Shown: positions 37,792 through 47,582 of the stretch, piece by piece
How the letters are laid out: each line of letters opens with the position of its first letter
Numbering within the stretch: the stretch's first letter is position 1
Program-made: the position numbers and the translations under genes
Source: Stropharia rugosoannulata
Taxonomy: Eukaryota; Basidiomycota; Agaricomycetes; Agaricales; Strophariaceae
Length of the DNA: 64,000 nt
NCBI GenBank assembly: GCA_028532985.1
Contig: JANCIK010000001.1
Span: forward strand, 1,922,001-1,986,000
Reading direction: 5' to 3'
The notes under the pieces: model-generated
The model's database searches: none
The model's input: only the letters and a program-made list of their open reading frames with translations
What the model was told of the DNA's origin: nothing

Positions 37792-38043
37792 GATAAAGAG
37801 ATACGAGGCAGGGGATGGAATGTAGACAAGGATTGATATTGAAGCGCGGGTAAGGAAGCGCGAACTTGTTGGTGACGTCTGGAATTGGCGTGTCGCCAAA
37901 TTGCATTTGACGCGTTGGGGTTTGTTTGGTCAACGCGTTTTGCGCTAAGCGAAATGTATCGGCTTTCCTGAACCCTCACTCCAACCTCACTCGTATTTGT
38001 TTATTTCGTTGCCTCCTTTGAAAAGGGGACAACCATTGAAATC
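37792..38043. promoter_or_regulatory. Bidirectional promoter of Nse4 and the Rad5/HLTF-like gene
   Basis: The 252 bases between the two start codons must drive both genes. Two perfect ACGCGT boxes (MluI cell-cycle box, MCB) stand at 37910-37915 and 37933-37938, about 119 bases from the Nse4 ATG and 106 bases from the other. Just beside them is a perfect palindrome TTGGCG-TGT-CGCCAA (37885-37899), and GCGCG words occur around 37845-37865. MCBs are bound by MBF-type (Mbp1) regulators that switch on DNA replication and repair genes at G1/S in fungi. Confidence 0.65.
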
Positions 38044-41000
38044 ATGACCACAGGCCATGTTATTGGAGTAGTTATCTAAGTTACTGGTTTCACACTGCTT
38101 CCCCTTACGATGATCATCAACTGCAGTACAGCAAAAGCGCGCGTGCCAAATGCCATGCACCTACTTCTTGCAAGGTAGGTACATCATATATGGATGTGTT
38201 TGCAAAGTACGATCTATACATTCAATTTAGAATACACCAATGGCTGTTGGTACCTTACGGTATGGACAAGTCTTCGAAAGTGATGTTGGTCAAACCATAG
38301 AATGGCGCCATTGGTGAGTGTTTGGTGATTAATGGAACAGACTCGAAGTACCCATCGTACTATCTTCAGGGGATGCGTGACCCCCTATATACTTTCTGAG
38401 TTGGCTGCATCACCTGATGGCAGTTTGAAAGGGATCGACACTCTTAAGTGGGTCATACTTGGTATATTATTCCCATGTCATTCTAATTTTTGCTGTCCAT
38501 TAGACCACCTGATGTTGCAAAGGTCAAACATGCTATGGCCGTACGGCAGGTGAATCCTGCGGATGTTCCACCAACTGCTCGACCATCTAGTCAGCCTACA
38601 CAGAGGAAAAGGACTTTGTCACAAGCAGGACTTCATGAATCATCTCAAACCCCTGCACAATCAAGTTCTCGTCTATCACAAAATACAAATGCAGAGACAC
38701 TTGATGATTCTCCACCTGAGGAGGACATTGTTGAAGAGCTGTACACCACCTTGAAAACTAGTGTGGTAGGCATTCAATATTACAAAGGTGCTGGATTTTT
38801 CGTCAAGTTATATATGTGAGGTGCAATTACTCATCCCGACTACTAGGACTCGTTGGACCAGGAGAAGAAGTCTTATTGGTCCGAGAACCTCATAACCGTT
38901 ATGATAGGTACAGCACACTATAACCGGGTTTTTCTTTACTTACTGTCTTCTAGAAATGCGATACAGGTAAAAAATATTGCGCATGTTCCAGTTGGTCATT
39001 TGCCTCGTGCTGTGGTCTCTAAACTGGCTCCGCTACTCGACCGCCGAGCAGTCACGGTCGAAGGCGTTATAAATGACGGAAATTGTAATTGTATTCTGCC
39101 ACACGACATTTATTTTTCATTTTTTGCTAATTTATGCTCCCTCATAGTAAACTCTAATGGCTATAATTTATCTATGTATGTAGTTTTTTGTTCCTCATAA
39201 ATCAATACCACTCATAATAACAACAGAACTCTCAAATTTTACGGCCCAGCTGATAAAAGACGAGAGCTTGAACCTGATTTAACATGGGCTACGCCTGGTC
39301 AACGGGGCTTCACTAACAGCAAACCGTCTCAAACTACGTCGAAGTCTGGTCCAACGGCAAGTCAGCCTTCAACGGGTCTACCCTCTATAACCCCACTACC
39401 CGGAAGTGGAGCATCTGATATCATGGCTCGAGCAGAGCTCATCCGCAAGCAGAAGGAGCTTGTACGCAGGGAAGAGGTAGCTTTGCAACAGGCACTGGCT
39501 TCCAAGAAGACGAATGGCTCAACCCTGGCCATGGCACAAGCAGAAGAAATTCGCCAGCGCCGCGAAATGCTGCGTAAGCACCAAGAGACCCTGCACCGGC
39601 AAGAAATAGAGGCGGCTCGTTATCAACAATCTCACAATAAACAGCAGGCGGCTCTCCGACAGCAAGAAGCGCTTCGCAATGCTGCTGAATTGAAGGAGAT
39701 CCTAAGCGGCCTCGAAAAGGTTGACGATGAAAGCCGGCGTGGATCTGTACTTAATTCCCTCTGCTCTACAGAGGATATTTCAAAGTTGGCCATCCACGAA
39801 AACCCGCCCGGAATTAAGTCGGGTCAGCTCACTGTTGATCTTCTCAAGCACCAGGTTAGCAGATTCGAATTAAAAGACTTCATATTTTGACGTCGTGCAC
39901 TCAATAGCTCCAAGCTTTGAAATGGTGTATCGAACACGAAAACCCAGTGCTTCCTAAAAATTCTGAAGATAAGCCAGTGCAGTTCTGGCAAATCAAAGAG
40001 GATGGGTCGGGATCGGCTAAGGTACGTGTATCCACGCCAATGTATAGTCAGAAATATTAAATTGTTATTTATTGCTCTGTAGCGATATTATTATAACAGT
40101 AAGTTTAACGAAGTTATAAGGGACTCACAAAGTAATACCAATACAGTTATTACAAAAACACCCATGTCTACACCCCCGGTGTTGGGCAGAGGAGCATTAT
40201 GTGCTGATGATATGGTAATTTGCTTGTCCTTTCCCATGACCCTAATACTTATTTGCCAATAGGGGTTGGGTAAAACGTTGACCATGATTTCCTTAATTCT
40301 GGCGACCAGGCAGGAGGTTGATACAGGGTTTTCCAACAGCACGTTAATTGGTACGTATTGTTAGCCCAACATCACCACTATCTCTTAGTTCAATAGTTGC
40401 TCCCCTATCTGTCCTTTCTAACTGGGAAAAACAACTCATGGATCATTGCACACGGGGAACAATCAAGTATTGCGTGTATCATGGGACTAACAGAGGAATG
40501 AGCTCCTCCGAATTACAGAAATATGACGTGGTCATCACTACGTACAATACCGTTTCTGGGGAACATCTAGATGGTGCCACTGGTCCCGAGCCTTCTCAGA
40601 AGAAAAGGAAAGCAAGTAATGGTCTATCCAATGTCGCCTGGAAGGTCTGTTCATATTTTTTAAGTCGCCAAAGGCACATCAGCGCTGAAAGTCTCTTAGC
40701 GAATTATATTAGATGAAGGTCATAGTATCCGCAACCCAAAAACAAAGATGGCAAAGGCGGTTTTTGCTTTGAATGCTTCAAGGCGCTGGGTTTTGACAGG
40801 GACGCCAATTGTAAGTTTCTCTTTCGTAACAGAACGCTTGCTCGTTTTAATTGTATACATCCACTCATTTTAGATAAACTCTCCAAAGGTATTATCTTCA
40901 TGATCTCAACCTTTTTCCCTGCTAACATCAGACACGCAGGATTTGGGGTCCCTTCTTACTTTTCTGAAAATATGTCAGCCTTTGAACGAGGAAGAGTTTT

Positions 41001-43324
41001 ATAAAAGATTACTTCTCCGGCCCCTGAAAAATGGAAACACAGCTGGAGTTGAACTTTTGCGCGTGAGTACTCATATCACACTCTTCATTTTCACTTTAGG
41101 CTCAGTTCTTTTAGGCTCTTATGAGTCAAATCTGTCTGCGACGAACTAAAGAGGTTAGTCTCATCCCTCATCTCTGACTAGTTTATAATGACTGCCTTTA
41201 AGATGCACGATAGTACTGGGAAGCCTATTATTGAGCTTCCACCTGTGCGTATCATTCAATCAGCCTTGTTGCTTTATGCCTGATTCTTCTGACAGGTGGA
41301 AATGATTAAAGTCCCAGTGGCTCTTAGTGAAGAGGCAAGAGTAAGGATTCATCCATTAGACGACAAGCCGTTAGATATAAACTCTTACACAGCGCTTATA
41401 CGACGAGGTGGAGAAAGTCTCTAAACAACGAATTGAAAACTACATGAATGCATCATCTCAAGTGATGGTAAAATACCGCATCTAATATGTAATATGCAAC
41501 TTACTTAATTTTTCAGATACATTCCAATGTGCTCAGCATGCTAACCCGTATGAGACAGATTGCACTCCACCCAAGCTTAGTCCCCTCCAATTACCTGGAC
41601 TTACTTCGCGTTGCCGAAGCTAATGAAGTTACCGGAACGGGAACTAGAGCAATTACTGCAGCCGAAAAAAATCGGTTACAAGAACTTTTATCCCAGGCCA
41701 TCGAAGACTGTGAAGAGTGTCCCATCTGTTTTGGTCTCCTTCCTAATGATGCACGTATAACGAATTGTGCTCATATATTCTGCCTTCCTTGGTATGCCAG
41801 CTCCCCAATACGATATATCATAAAACTTACTTGTTTCTTTCCAACAAATACGGAACTGAAACCAGCATATCAGAAGTTATATCCCGCGATCCCAAATGTC
41901 CTCTGGTAAGCCAATTCCATGTATCCGCCCCGATTTAACTGACATTACTCTCTTGACCCTGCGTGCAAACAGGACCGACGTGCTCTGACAATGAATGACT
42001 TAATTGAGCCTCTGCCACCAACAGAGCTTACACAAAAGCCTTCAAAGAGCCTTGAAGAAGAAGACGCGCCTGAAGGGATTCGAGCAGAGTCCTCTGCCAA
42101 GATTGATCAATTAATCCATCTTCTCAAACTGACCCCTGGGACAGAAAAATCTTTGGTATTTTCCCAGTTCACATCCTTCTTGGACAAGGTAAAACCTCCT
42201 TTACGAATCAATTCATGCACTGTCTTAAATCTAATATTTTCCCTTAAAGGTGGCAGACGCTCTAGACGAAGCCGGGTTAGTGTTACCTATTTTTTGAGTT
42301 TTGGGATACTTGACAAATTTGAATTCAAGTATTCCATTCGTGCGCTTTGATGGAAAAATGTCCGCCAAAAGAAGACAAGAGGCAATAGCCGAGTTTTCCG
42401 TCCCCCTTGATGAGGACGCTACATCTATCTCGACCCCGTCCGTGGCTGCTCAAGATACAGGCGATGATGACTTCATTGATGATGATGATGATGATGACGA
42501 TTATGAAAGTGATCAGCCAGCTTCGTCTGTGAAGCACAGGAATTCTAGTGCAAGCACCAAATCGAGGAGGGAAAATCCGAAGGTGATGCTTTTATCCTTA
42601 AAGGCGGTGAGTGATACTACTTAGGTCAGTAAAACATCTGGTGACAATCGACAAGGGTGCCCTGGGCTTGAACTTAACTGGTAAATCGTCACGAATATAT
42701 CGAACAAAATCACGTCGCTTATGAACATACACTTACTTCCAGTTGCAAACAATGTTTATTTGTAAGTGCATTATCAGTTATATCTTGGGGCCCATCATTC
42801 ATATTCCTCCATTTATATAGAATGGATCCGTATGTTCCCTTCTTCCTTCTTAACACTGTCTAATCATGTTCCCTGTCCTTTCAAGTTGGTGGCAGGTTCG
42901 TTTTATTTCCACTTTCTTTTGGAATTTTTATGACGCTATTCAACTAGGAGGGAATTGAGAGCCAGGCAGTGGACAGGGTCAACCGTATTGGACAGAAGAA
43001 ACCTGTTCATGTCTATCAACTCATCGCAGAGGACACTGTTGAATCCAAAGTTCTGGCTATCCAGGAGAAAAAGACACACCTGATTCAGCAGGTTCGCCTT
43101 GAAGTATCTGTATAGCAAAATTTGAACTGACCGAGATCAATTTTTAGGCTTTCTCTGGCATTAAACGTACTGAGACCCCCAGAGAGCGTCGGGAAGCCCG
43201 TTTACAAGGTCTGTGATGTGCTGTTGTAGAAGGGTCAAAGAGTTAATCTTGTTTACTCAAACCGGGGACATCAGATCTCGTTGAATTATTCGGTATTCGC
43301 AGGCAAAACAGTCAAAGCGCATGA
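38044..43324 (+). CDS. Rad5/HLTF-type helicase-RING protein with PARP-type zinc finger
   Basis: Nuclear SNF2-family ATPase and probable E3 ubiquitin ligase for PCNA polyubiquitination and fork reversal. 33 exons: 38044-38067, 38127-38174, 38231-38313, 38370-38447, 38504-38787, 38847-38907, 38954-39084, 39148-39175, 39227-39854, 39908-40021, 40083-40098, 40147-40214, 40263-40350, 40397-40644, 40700-40810, 40874-40888, 40940-41062, 41115-41153, 41203-41244, 41296-41340, 41393-41467, 41517-41791, 41866-41905, 41973-42188, 42250-42275, 42330-42606, 42656-42680, 42743-42761, 42821-42829, 42886-42895, 42948-43091, 43148-43208, 43275-43324; 1166 residues. PARP-type finger ~9-90 ([10 protein letters not shown]...EWRHWGCVTP), HIRAN ~165-265 ([29 protein letters not shown]), coiled Gln/Glu-rich linker, ATPase with GLGKT (~523) and DEGH (~638), RING ~848-890 between the lobes, then [17 protein letters not shown]. 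The first 8-residue exon is the least certain part. Confidence 0.92.
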
Positions 43325-43696
43325 ACCGTGTTTTCCGTCCAAATTATATAACGAGAACCGAAAAGCATATTTTAATGCAACTTGCAATCCTAATCAAATC
43401 CTAATAAATAATAATACTTTACTAGTCATAGCAGACGAAGAAATAGAAATAGATTCTACTTAGGCCATATGAAGTGTTGTTACAATTAATGTTACTTCCT
43501 GGTAATGACAGCTGCCTCTTCAAATCCAGACCATTTATCTTCCGAAGTTAGGCTGTGTGCCTGTTACGTAGTATGTAAGTGTAAGTACATATTTTATCTT
43601 GACCAAGTAAATCTTATGTAAGTTAAATATTTCTACCTTATCCGACGGTTGCAGTGCTAGTTTCTACCTTATCACATTACTACAACACCGAAACTA

Positions 43697-43698
<2 letters not shown>
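43325..43698. other. Short intergenic region
   Basis: 374 bases, AT-rich, holding the 3' end of the helicase gene and the promoter of the GNAT locus. No coding potential is supported. Confidence 0.5.

Positions 43699-43729
<31 letters not shown>
43699..43729. repeat. (TC)15 microsatellite in the leader of the GNAT locus
   Basis: An uninterrupted run of 15 TC units ends six bases before the ATG at 43735, so it lies in the 5' leader. Pyrimidine-rich leaders are common here, but a perfect dinucleotide run of this length is prone to slippage and could alter transcription start or translation. Confidence 0.95.
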
Positions 43730-43731
<2 letters not shown>

Positions 43732-43734
43732 ACT

Positions 43735-44340
43735 ATGCCTCAGCATTCTATCGTCCTGCACTCACCTACCAAACGCGTTAGACTGGTTCCACCATCTGCG
43801 AACGATGACGAAGCATCTGCGTTGTGTCGAACACATCCAACGACTCGCAAATACCTGCAATTCCTCCCTGAGCACATGTCCACAGAAGATGCGCGCGCTC
43901 GACGTGAACAGCGGGCCGAGGATAAGCGCATCGTAGACTTCAATGTGCATTATGTAAAGGATGATGGGCCTGTGGTTTTCGGAGGCTTCTGCGGGTATTT
44001 TAATATCGATGAACAACATAACTCATGCGAGGCAGGAATCATAATTGCAACAGAGCTGCACGGTCTTAATGTTGCTACAGAGGCATTCTACATCCTTCTA
44101 CAATATATCTTCGAGGAACGCAAATTCCACAGGACAACGTTCGAGACGGGGGCAAATAATATTCCCATGCAATACTGGCTGGAGTAGGTGGCGGGCGCGA
44201 GATTAGAATCGGAAAGAAAAGAGGCTTGGAGAGGACTAGATGGAGGATATACAGATGTGAAGGGATATGCAATATTGGAATCGGAATGGACAGATCACGT
44301 CAAGACGCAATTAGAGAGGCGTCTTCGTCGTCATACTTAG
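43735..44340 (+). pseudogene. GNAT acetyltransferase interrupted by one in-frame TAG
   Basis: Small N-acetyltransferase of the RimJ/RimL-like GNAT family, which transfer acetyl from acetyl-CoA to amines or N-termini. The frame from 43735 runs 150 codons to TAG at 44185-44187 (PVVFGGFCGYFNIDEQHN, CEAGIIIATELHGLNVATEA, TTFETGANNIPMQYWLE). In the same frame, 50 further codons continue to a natural stop at 44338-44340 (VAGARLESERKEAWRGLDGG, YTDVKGYAILESEW), the usual C-terminal part of such fungal proteins. The whole would be 201 codons. TAG differs by one base from AAG, the Lys expected between WLE and VAGAR. No intron that removes the stop and keeps the frame was found. Either a recent nonsense mutation, stop readthrough or a sequence error. 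The acetyl-CoA loop is also not strongly conserved, so the substrate is unknown. Confidence 0.7.
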
Positions 44341-44491
44341 GTTACCATATATTATTACGCAGTTCTGTTGCATATATCAAAAGCATTTCCATGCTTGTTC
44401 AACTTCTTTGGACCCATAGGCGACCTATAAAGAGCTTTTTGAGATGAACGTGGTATGTATTGATGTTGTACAATGTTAATATGCAGTCTAA

Positions 44492-45320
44492 TCACGATTG
44501 CAACTTGTGAAGTGTTAGTAGATGAGTAAATGGGACAAATAATGCAACGTACAGCTGTAAGATACGATTCAGCGACAATACGAGCTCTAGCATTCAAACT
44601 AAGCTTCATTTCACTGATTTCCTTGTCTACTTCCTCCATAAATCTGTCGCACGTCAGATGAATTTGCGCTTTGGTTATGGAGTAGTAGATGCTTACTGAA
44701 TGATAAAGTCCACTATTTTGTGCTTTAGCATCGTTTCCGTGTGCGTGTTAGTAATCAGGAAAGAAATATCGTATCCCTAACCGACAGGTCAGTATCAAAT
44801 CACGTTCGATGGCAATAATCATACCAGAACTGGCTTGCGCCGCAGCACAATGAAACTTTCTGCCCTTTGCATCATGAATCGAGTGAACTTGTTGCATAGA
44901 ATTCTCTCAATCTCATCGGCCTGCTTGATTTTGATGCTCAGTCGGATAGAGTTGATAGACGGTTCGATTAATACGCGCTCGTTTTCATTTCGTGATATTG
45001 TTAAGGGATTCAGGAGCACCTCTTTTGACGTCCTGCGACGAAGGAAACATTATCAATTGCACGACCTGCCAACCCTTCACAAAGTACTTACGCTGATTCT
45101 ACCTCGGGTTTATTATGACGTTCTACCACCTGATAACGACCAGTGTTAGGAAGTGTCTAAAGTGCTATGCACATCGATGGGGCACCTGTGAGGCAAAGTC
45201 TTCCAGAGTGAGGGCGGCTGTCAGGGTAGACCTGACAGCAGCAAGATATGGGCGGAGTACGTTCGACTACAGGACAACTTATAAGTTGCGCGGATACACG
45301 ATGACAGCAAGACAGACCAT
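44492..45320 (-). CDS. ARPC4: Arp2/3 complex 20-kDa subunit (ARPC4)
   Basis: Core subunit of the Arp2/3 complex that nucleates branched actin filaments at endocytic patches. Minus-strand exons: 45320-45318, 45266-45186, 45129-45092, 45032-44825, 44776-44697, 44643-44553 and 44503-44492, giving 170 residues (human 168). Matches run the full length: [110 protein letters not shown] and [20 protein letters not shown]. The start codon stands alone in a 3-base first coding exon, with GT following it directly; this is needed to reach the conserved SNVLRPYL start. The last exon codes only LQS; its intron has a perfect CTAAC branch site. It shares a 176-base upstream region with the FKBP gene. Confidence 0.95.
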
Positions 45321-45496
45321 TAGAAGTATCGAATTGGGAGCGAGCGGGGGCGTTGGCCATCGAGTCTAGCAACACGATCATTCCGTTTGCGGAGTTTCGG
45401 CAAGTCCCGATTGAACAGTCGCGTCCAAGTACGTCAATGAAAAGTTTTTCTAACTGTCCCTTTCATTTTCATTTTTATCCTTATCCACTATTCGAG
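45321..45496. promoter_or_regulatory. Bidirectional promoter of ARPC4 and the FKBP gene
   Basis: Only 176 bases separate the two divergent start codons, so both promoters and leaders are contained here. A pyrimidine-rich stretch at 45450-45482 precedes the FKBP start. No known binding site stands out. Confidence 0.6.
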
Positions 45497-47000
45497 ATGT
45501 CTGTCGTTCTAGGTCTCTGGTGTGTGTTTAAAACCCCTCTACACCACTTGTACTGACGCTTTCGAATAAGGCATCTCGTCCTTGAAGGAGGAAAGGAAAA
45601 ATCGATCAGCGCGCCAGCCTGCATCCAAATAACAAACATTTCCTACGGGGAAGAAATAACGGACCCCAGTAGCAGGGATGTAATTAAGCTTGAATTTCAA
45701 GCTCTTAACATTCCAGACGACGAGGAGGAGCAAAAGGAAGTGAATGAAGACGGTCTCGTCACTAGTACCACTGTTCTGTGCGCTTTGACTCCTGGCAAGG
45801 CATGTTTGTATATCAATTGCAGCCCATATTCTTCCTTATAATGCTCTTAAGGTTGAACATGCTTCCCTCAACGTCGTCTTGGACAACGATGCTGAGTACA
45901 AGTTCAAACTCAGTGGGAAAAAGTGCGTATAAGTTGGAATGACGTGCCTAAGGTGTTACTTACTATACCTTCGATAGCACCGTCTATTTGACTGGACATT
46001 ATATCAGTAAGGTTCTGTCGTCGTCTTTGAACCTGGTGCCAACGAGTTTATCATAGGACAAAACGAAGATGAAGACGTCCAAGATTCTGATGACGACTCT
46101 GAGGACGAATTCTCAGACGAAGATGCTTACGACCTCCGGGAAGTCAGTTCCGACGTTGAGATGCATGCTGACGAGCTGGATATTTTGGAAAGTGATAACA
46201 GGTCCGTTCAAATTATTCATCCATCTACTTGATCTATTTATACCTGCCCCACTAGTCGGTTCGAAGAAGTTGTCGACGAACCAGAGCCTATTAAGGGCCA
46301 GAAACGCATACGATTATCAGAAGAAGAAGTTACCGAAGAACCCAAAGCAGAAAAGAAAAAGAAGAACAAGAAGCTAAAGGCGGAGGATGGCAAGCCTGTT
46401 GAGGTTGCTGCCGAAGCGCAAGTTGAAGCCAAGAAAGAAAAGAAAGAAAAGAAAGAAAAAAAGGCCGAAGAAACATCGAAGGCTGACGACAAGAAGGAAA
46501 AGCAGAAGAAAACTCTCGCTGGTGGTATTGTTGTTCAGGATCATAAAGTCGGAACCGGCCCTATGGCCAAGAAGGGCAACACGGTTCGCATGCGCTACGT
46601 CGGAAAATTGACCAACGGCAAGGAATTCGACAAGAACGTCAGCGGAAAGCCAGTATGTATGCACTTTCCAGTGGCGACTTTATTTTTGACTGTTGCTGCT
46701 TGTAGTTTACTTTCCACCTTGGTAAGGGCGAAGTGATCAAAGGTAATTTTCTGTGTCGGATTCGCAGTCCTTAGTATTCATATTATTTTTCTCTTCAGGC
46801 TGGGATGAGGGTATTGTTGGCATGCAGGTTGGTGGCGAGCGTGTTCTTACTATTCCACCTACCATGGCATACGGATCCAAAAAGACAGGAGGCATCCCCC
46901 CGAACTCGACCTTAGTTTTCGGTTAGTCCAACAAAATCACTCTTTGGGGCACTTACTAATGTGGCTAAATTCAGAGGTCAAACTTTTGGAGATCAAGTAG
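45497..47000 (+). CDS. Nucleolar-type FKBP peptidyl-prolyl isomerase (Fpr3/4-like)
   Basis: Nuclear prolyl isomerase and histone chaperone of the Fpr3/Fpr4 (FKBP39) type, target of FK506 and rapamycin. Exons 45497-45519, 45571-45799, 45852-45922, 45978-46006, 46057-46201, 46256-46652, 46706-46742, 46799-46921 and 46975-47000 give 359 residues. Order: N-terminal nucleoplasmin-like domain ([35 protein letters not shown], ~1-118), acidic tract (~120-165, runs of Asp/Glu), Lys-rich tract (~190-235, repeated KKEKK), and the FKBP domain ([70 protein letters not shown]). The Tyr, Asp-equivalent, Trp and Phe positions of the drug-binding pocket are kept (RYVGK, GWDEG, FEVKL). Intron 2 needs a GC donor (AAG|GCATGT at 45800). 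Domain order and length equal those of Fpr4. Confidence 0.94.
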
Positions 47001-47582
47001 CTGAACCATCGACTCTTGTCCTTTCAGCCAAAAGCAACCACTTGTATACCTCGATCTATGGCTCCTGTGCTATGTATATGGACTGAGGAGCTGTGACAAC
47101 TTTATCTCAATGCAAGTAATGGAATGCACACTTATGTAATCCGTTCATGGGAAATATGAGGGCCGCTGAGTAATTTGGATAACGCCTCTACTGTTCTTGT
47201 GTTCTCACGAAGTACAAGTGCTGCAAAAACTGGAACCAGAAGTTTTTTGTACTTTGAGTTACATTCTCTTCAGTGTTTACTCCATTTATGTAATGAAGTA
47301 TGTAAGAGCATGCACCCGAGTGAAAGAATTACGGGTCGACGGGTGTTGATCGATGATCCCCTTGAATGTCCATTTTTAGGTGACAACGACTGGGATAAAT
47401 TGGCAGGTGAGATACTTATTTAGACATTTCCGAGTGCTTACATTCTTGGAAGACCTTGATCGACGAGATGGCCGCAGCAGTGAGCACTCTCACAGGAAGT
47501 GTAGTCACGAGGACAGCCAGCACTAAAAGTTAAATTCATCCCCCGCAAGTGCGCTCCCCTTCCTTCCCCAACAACACCTGGG
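47001..47582. other. Intergenic region before the P450
   Basis: 582 bases holding the FKBP 3' UTR and P450 promoter. An open stretch of 82 codons at 47175-47423 has no ATG at its start and no known match. Nothing else is seen. Confidence 0.45.
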
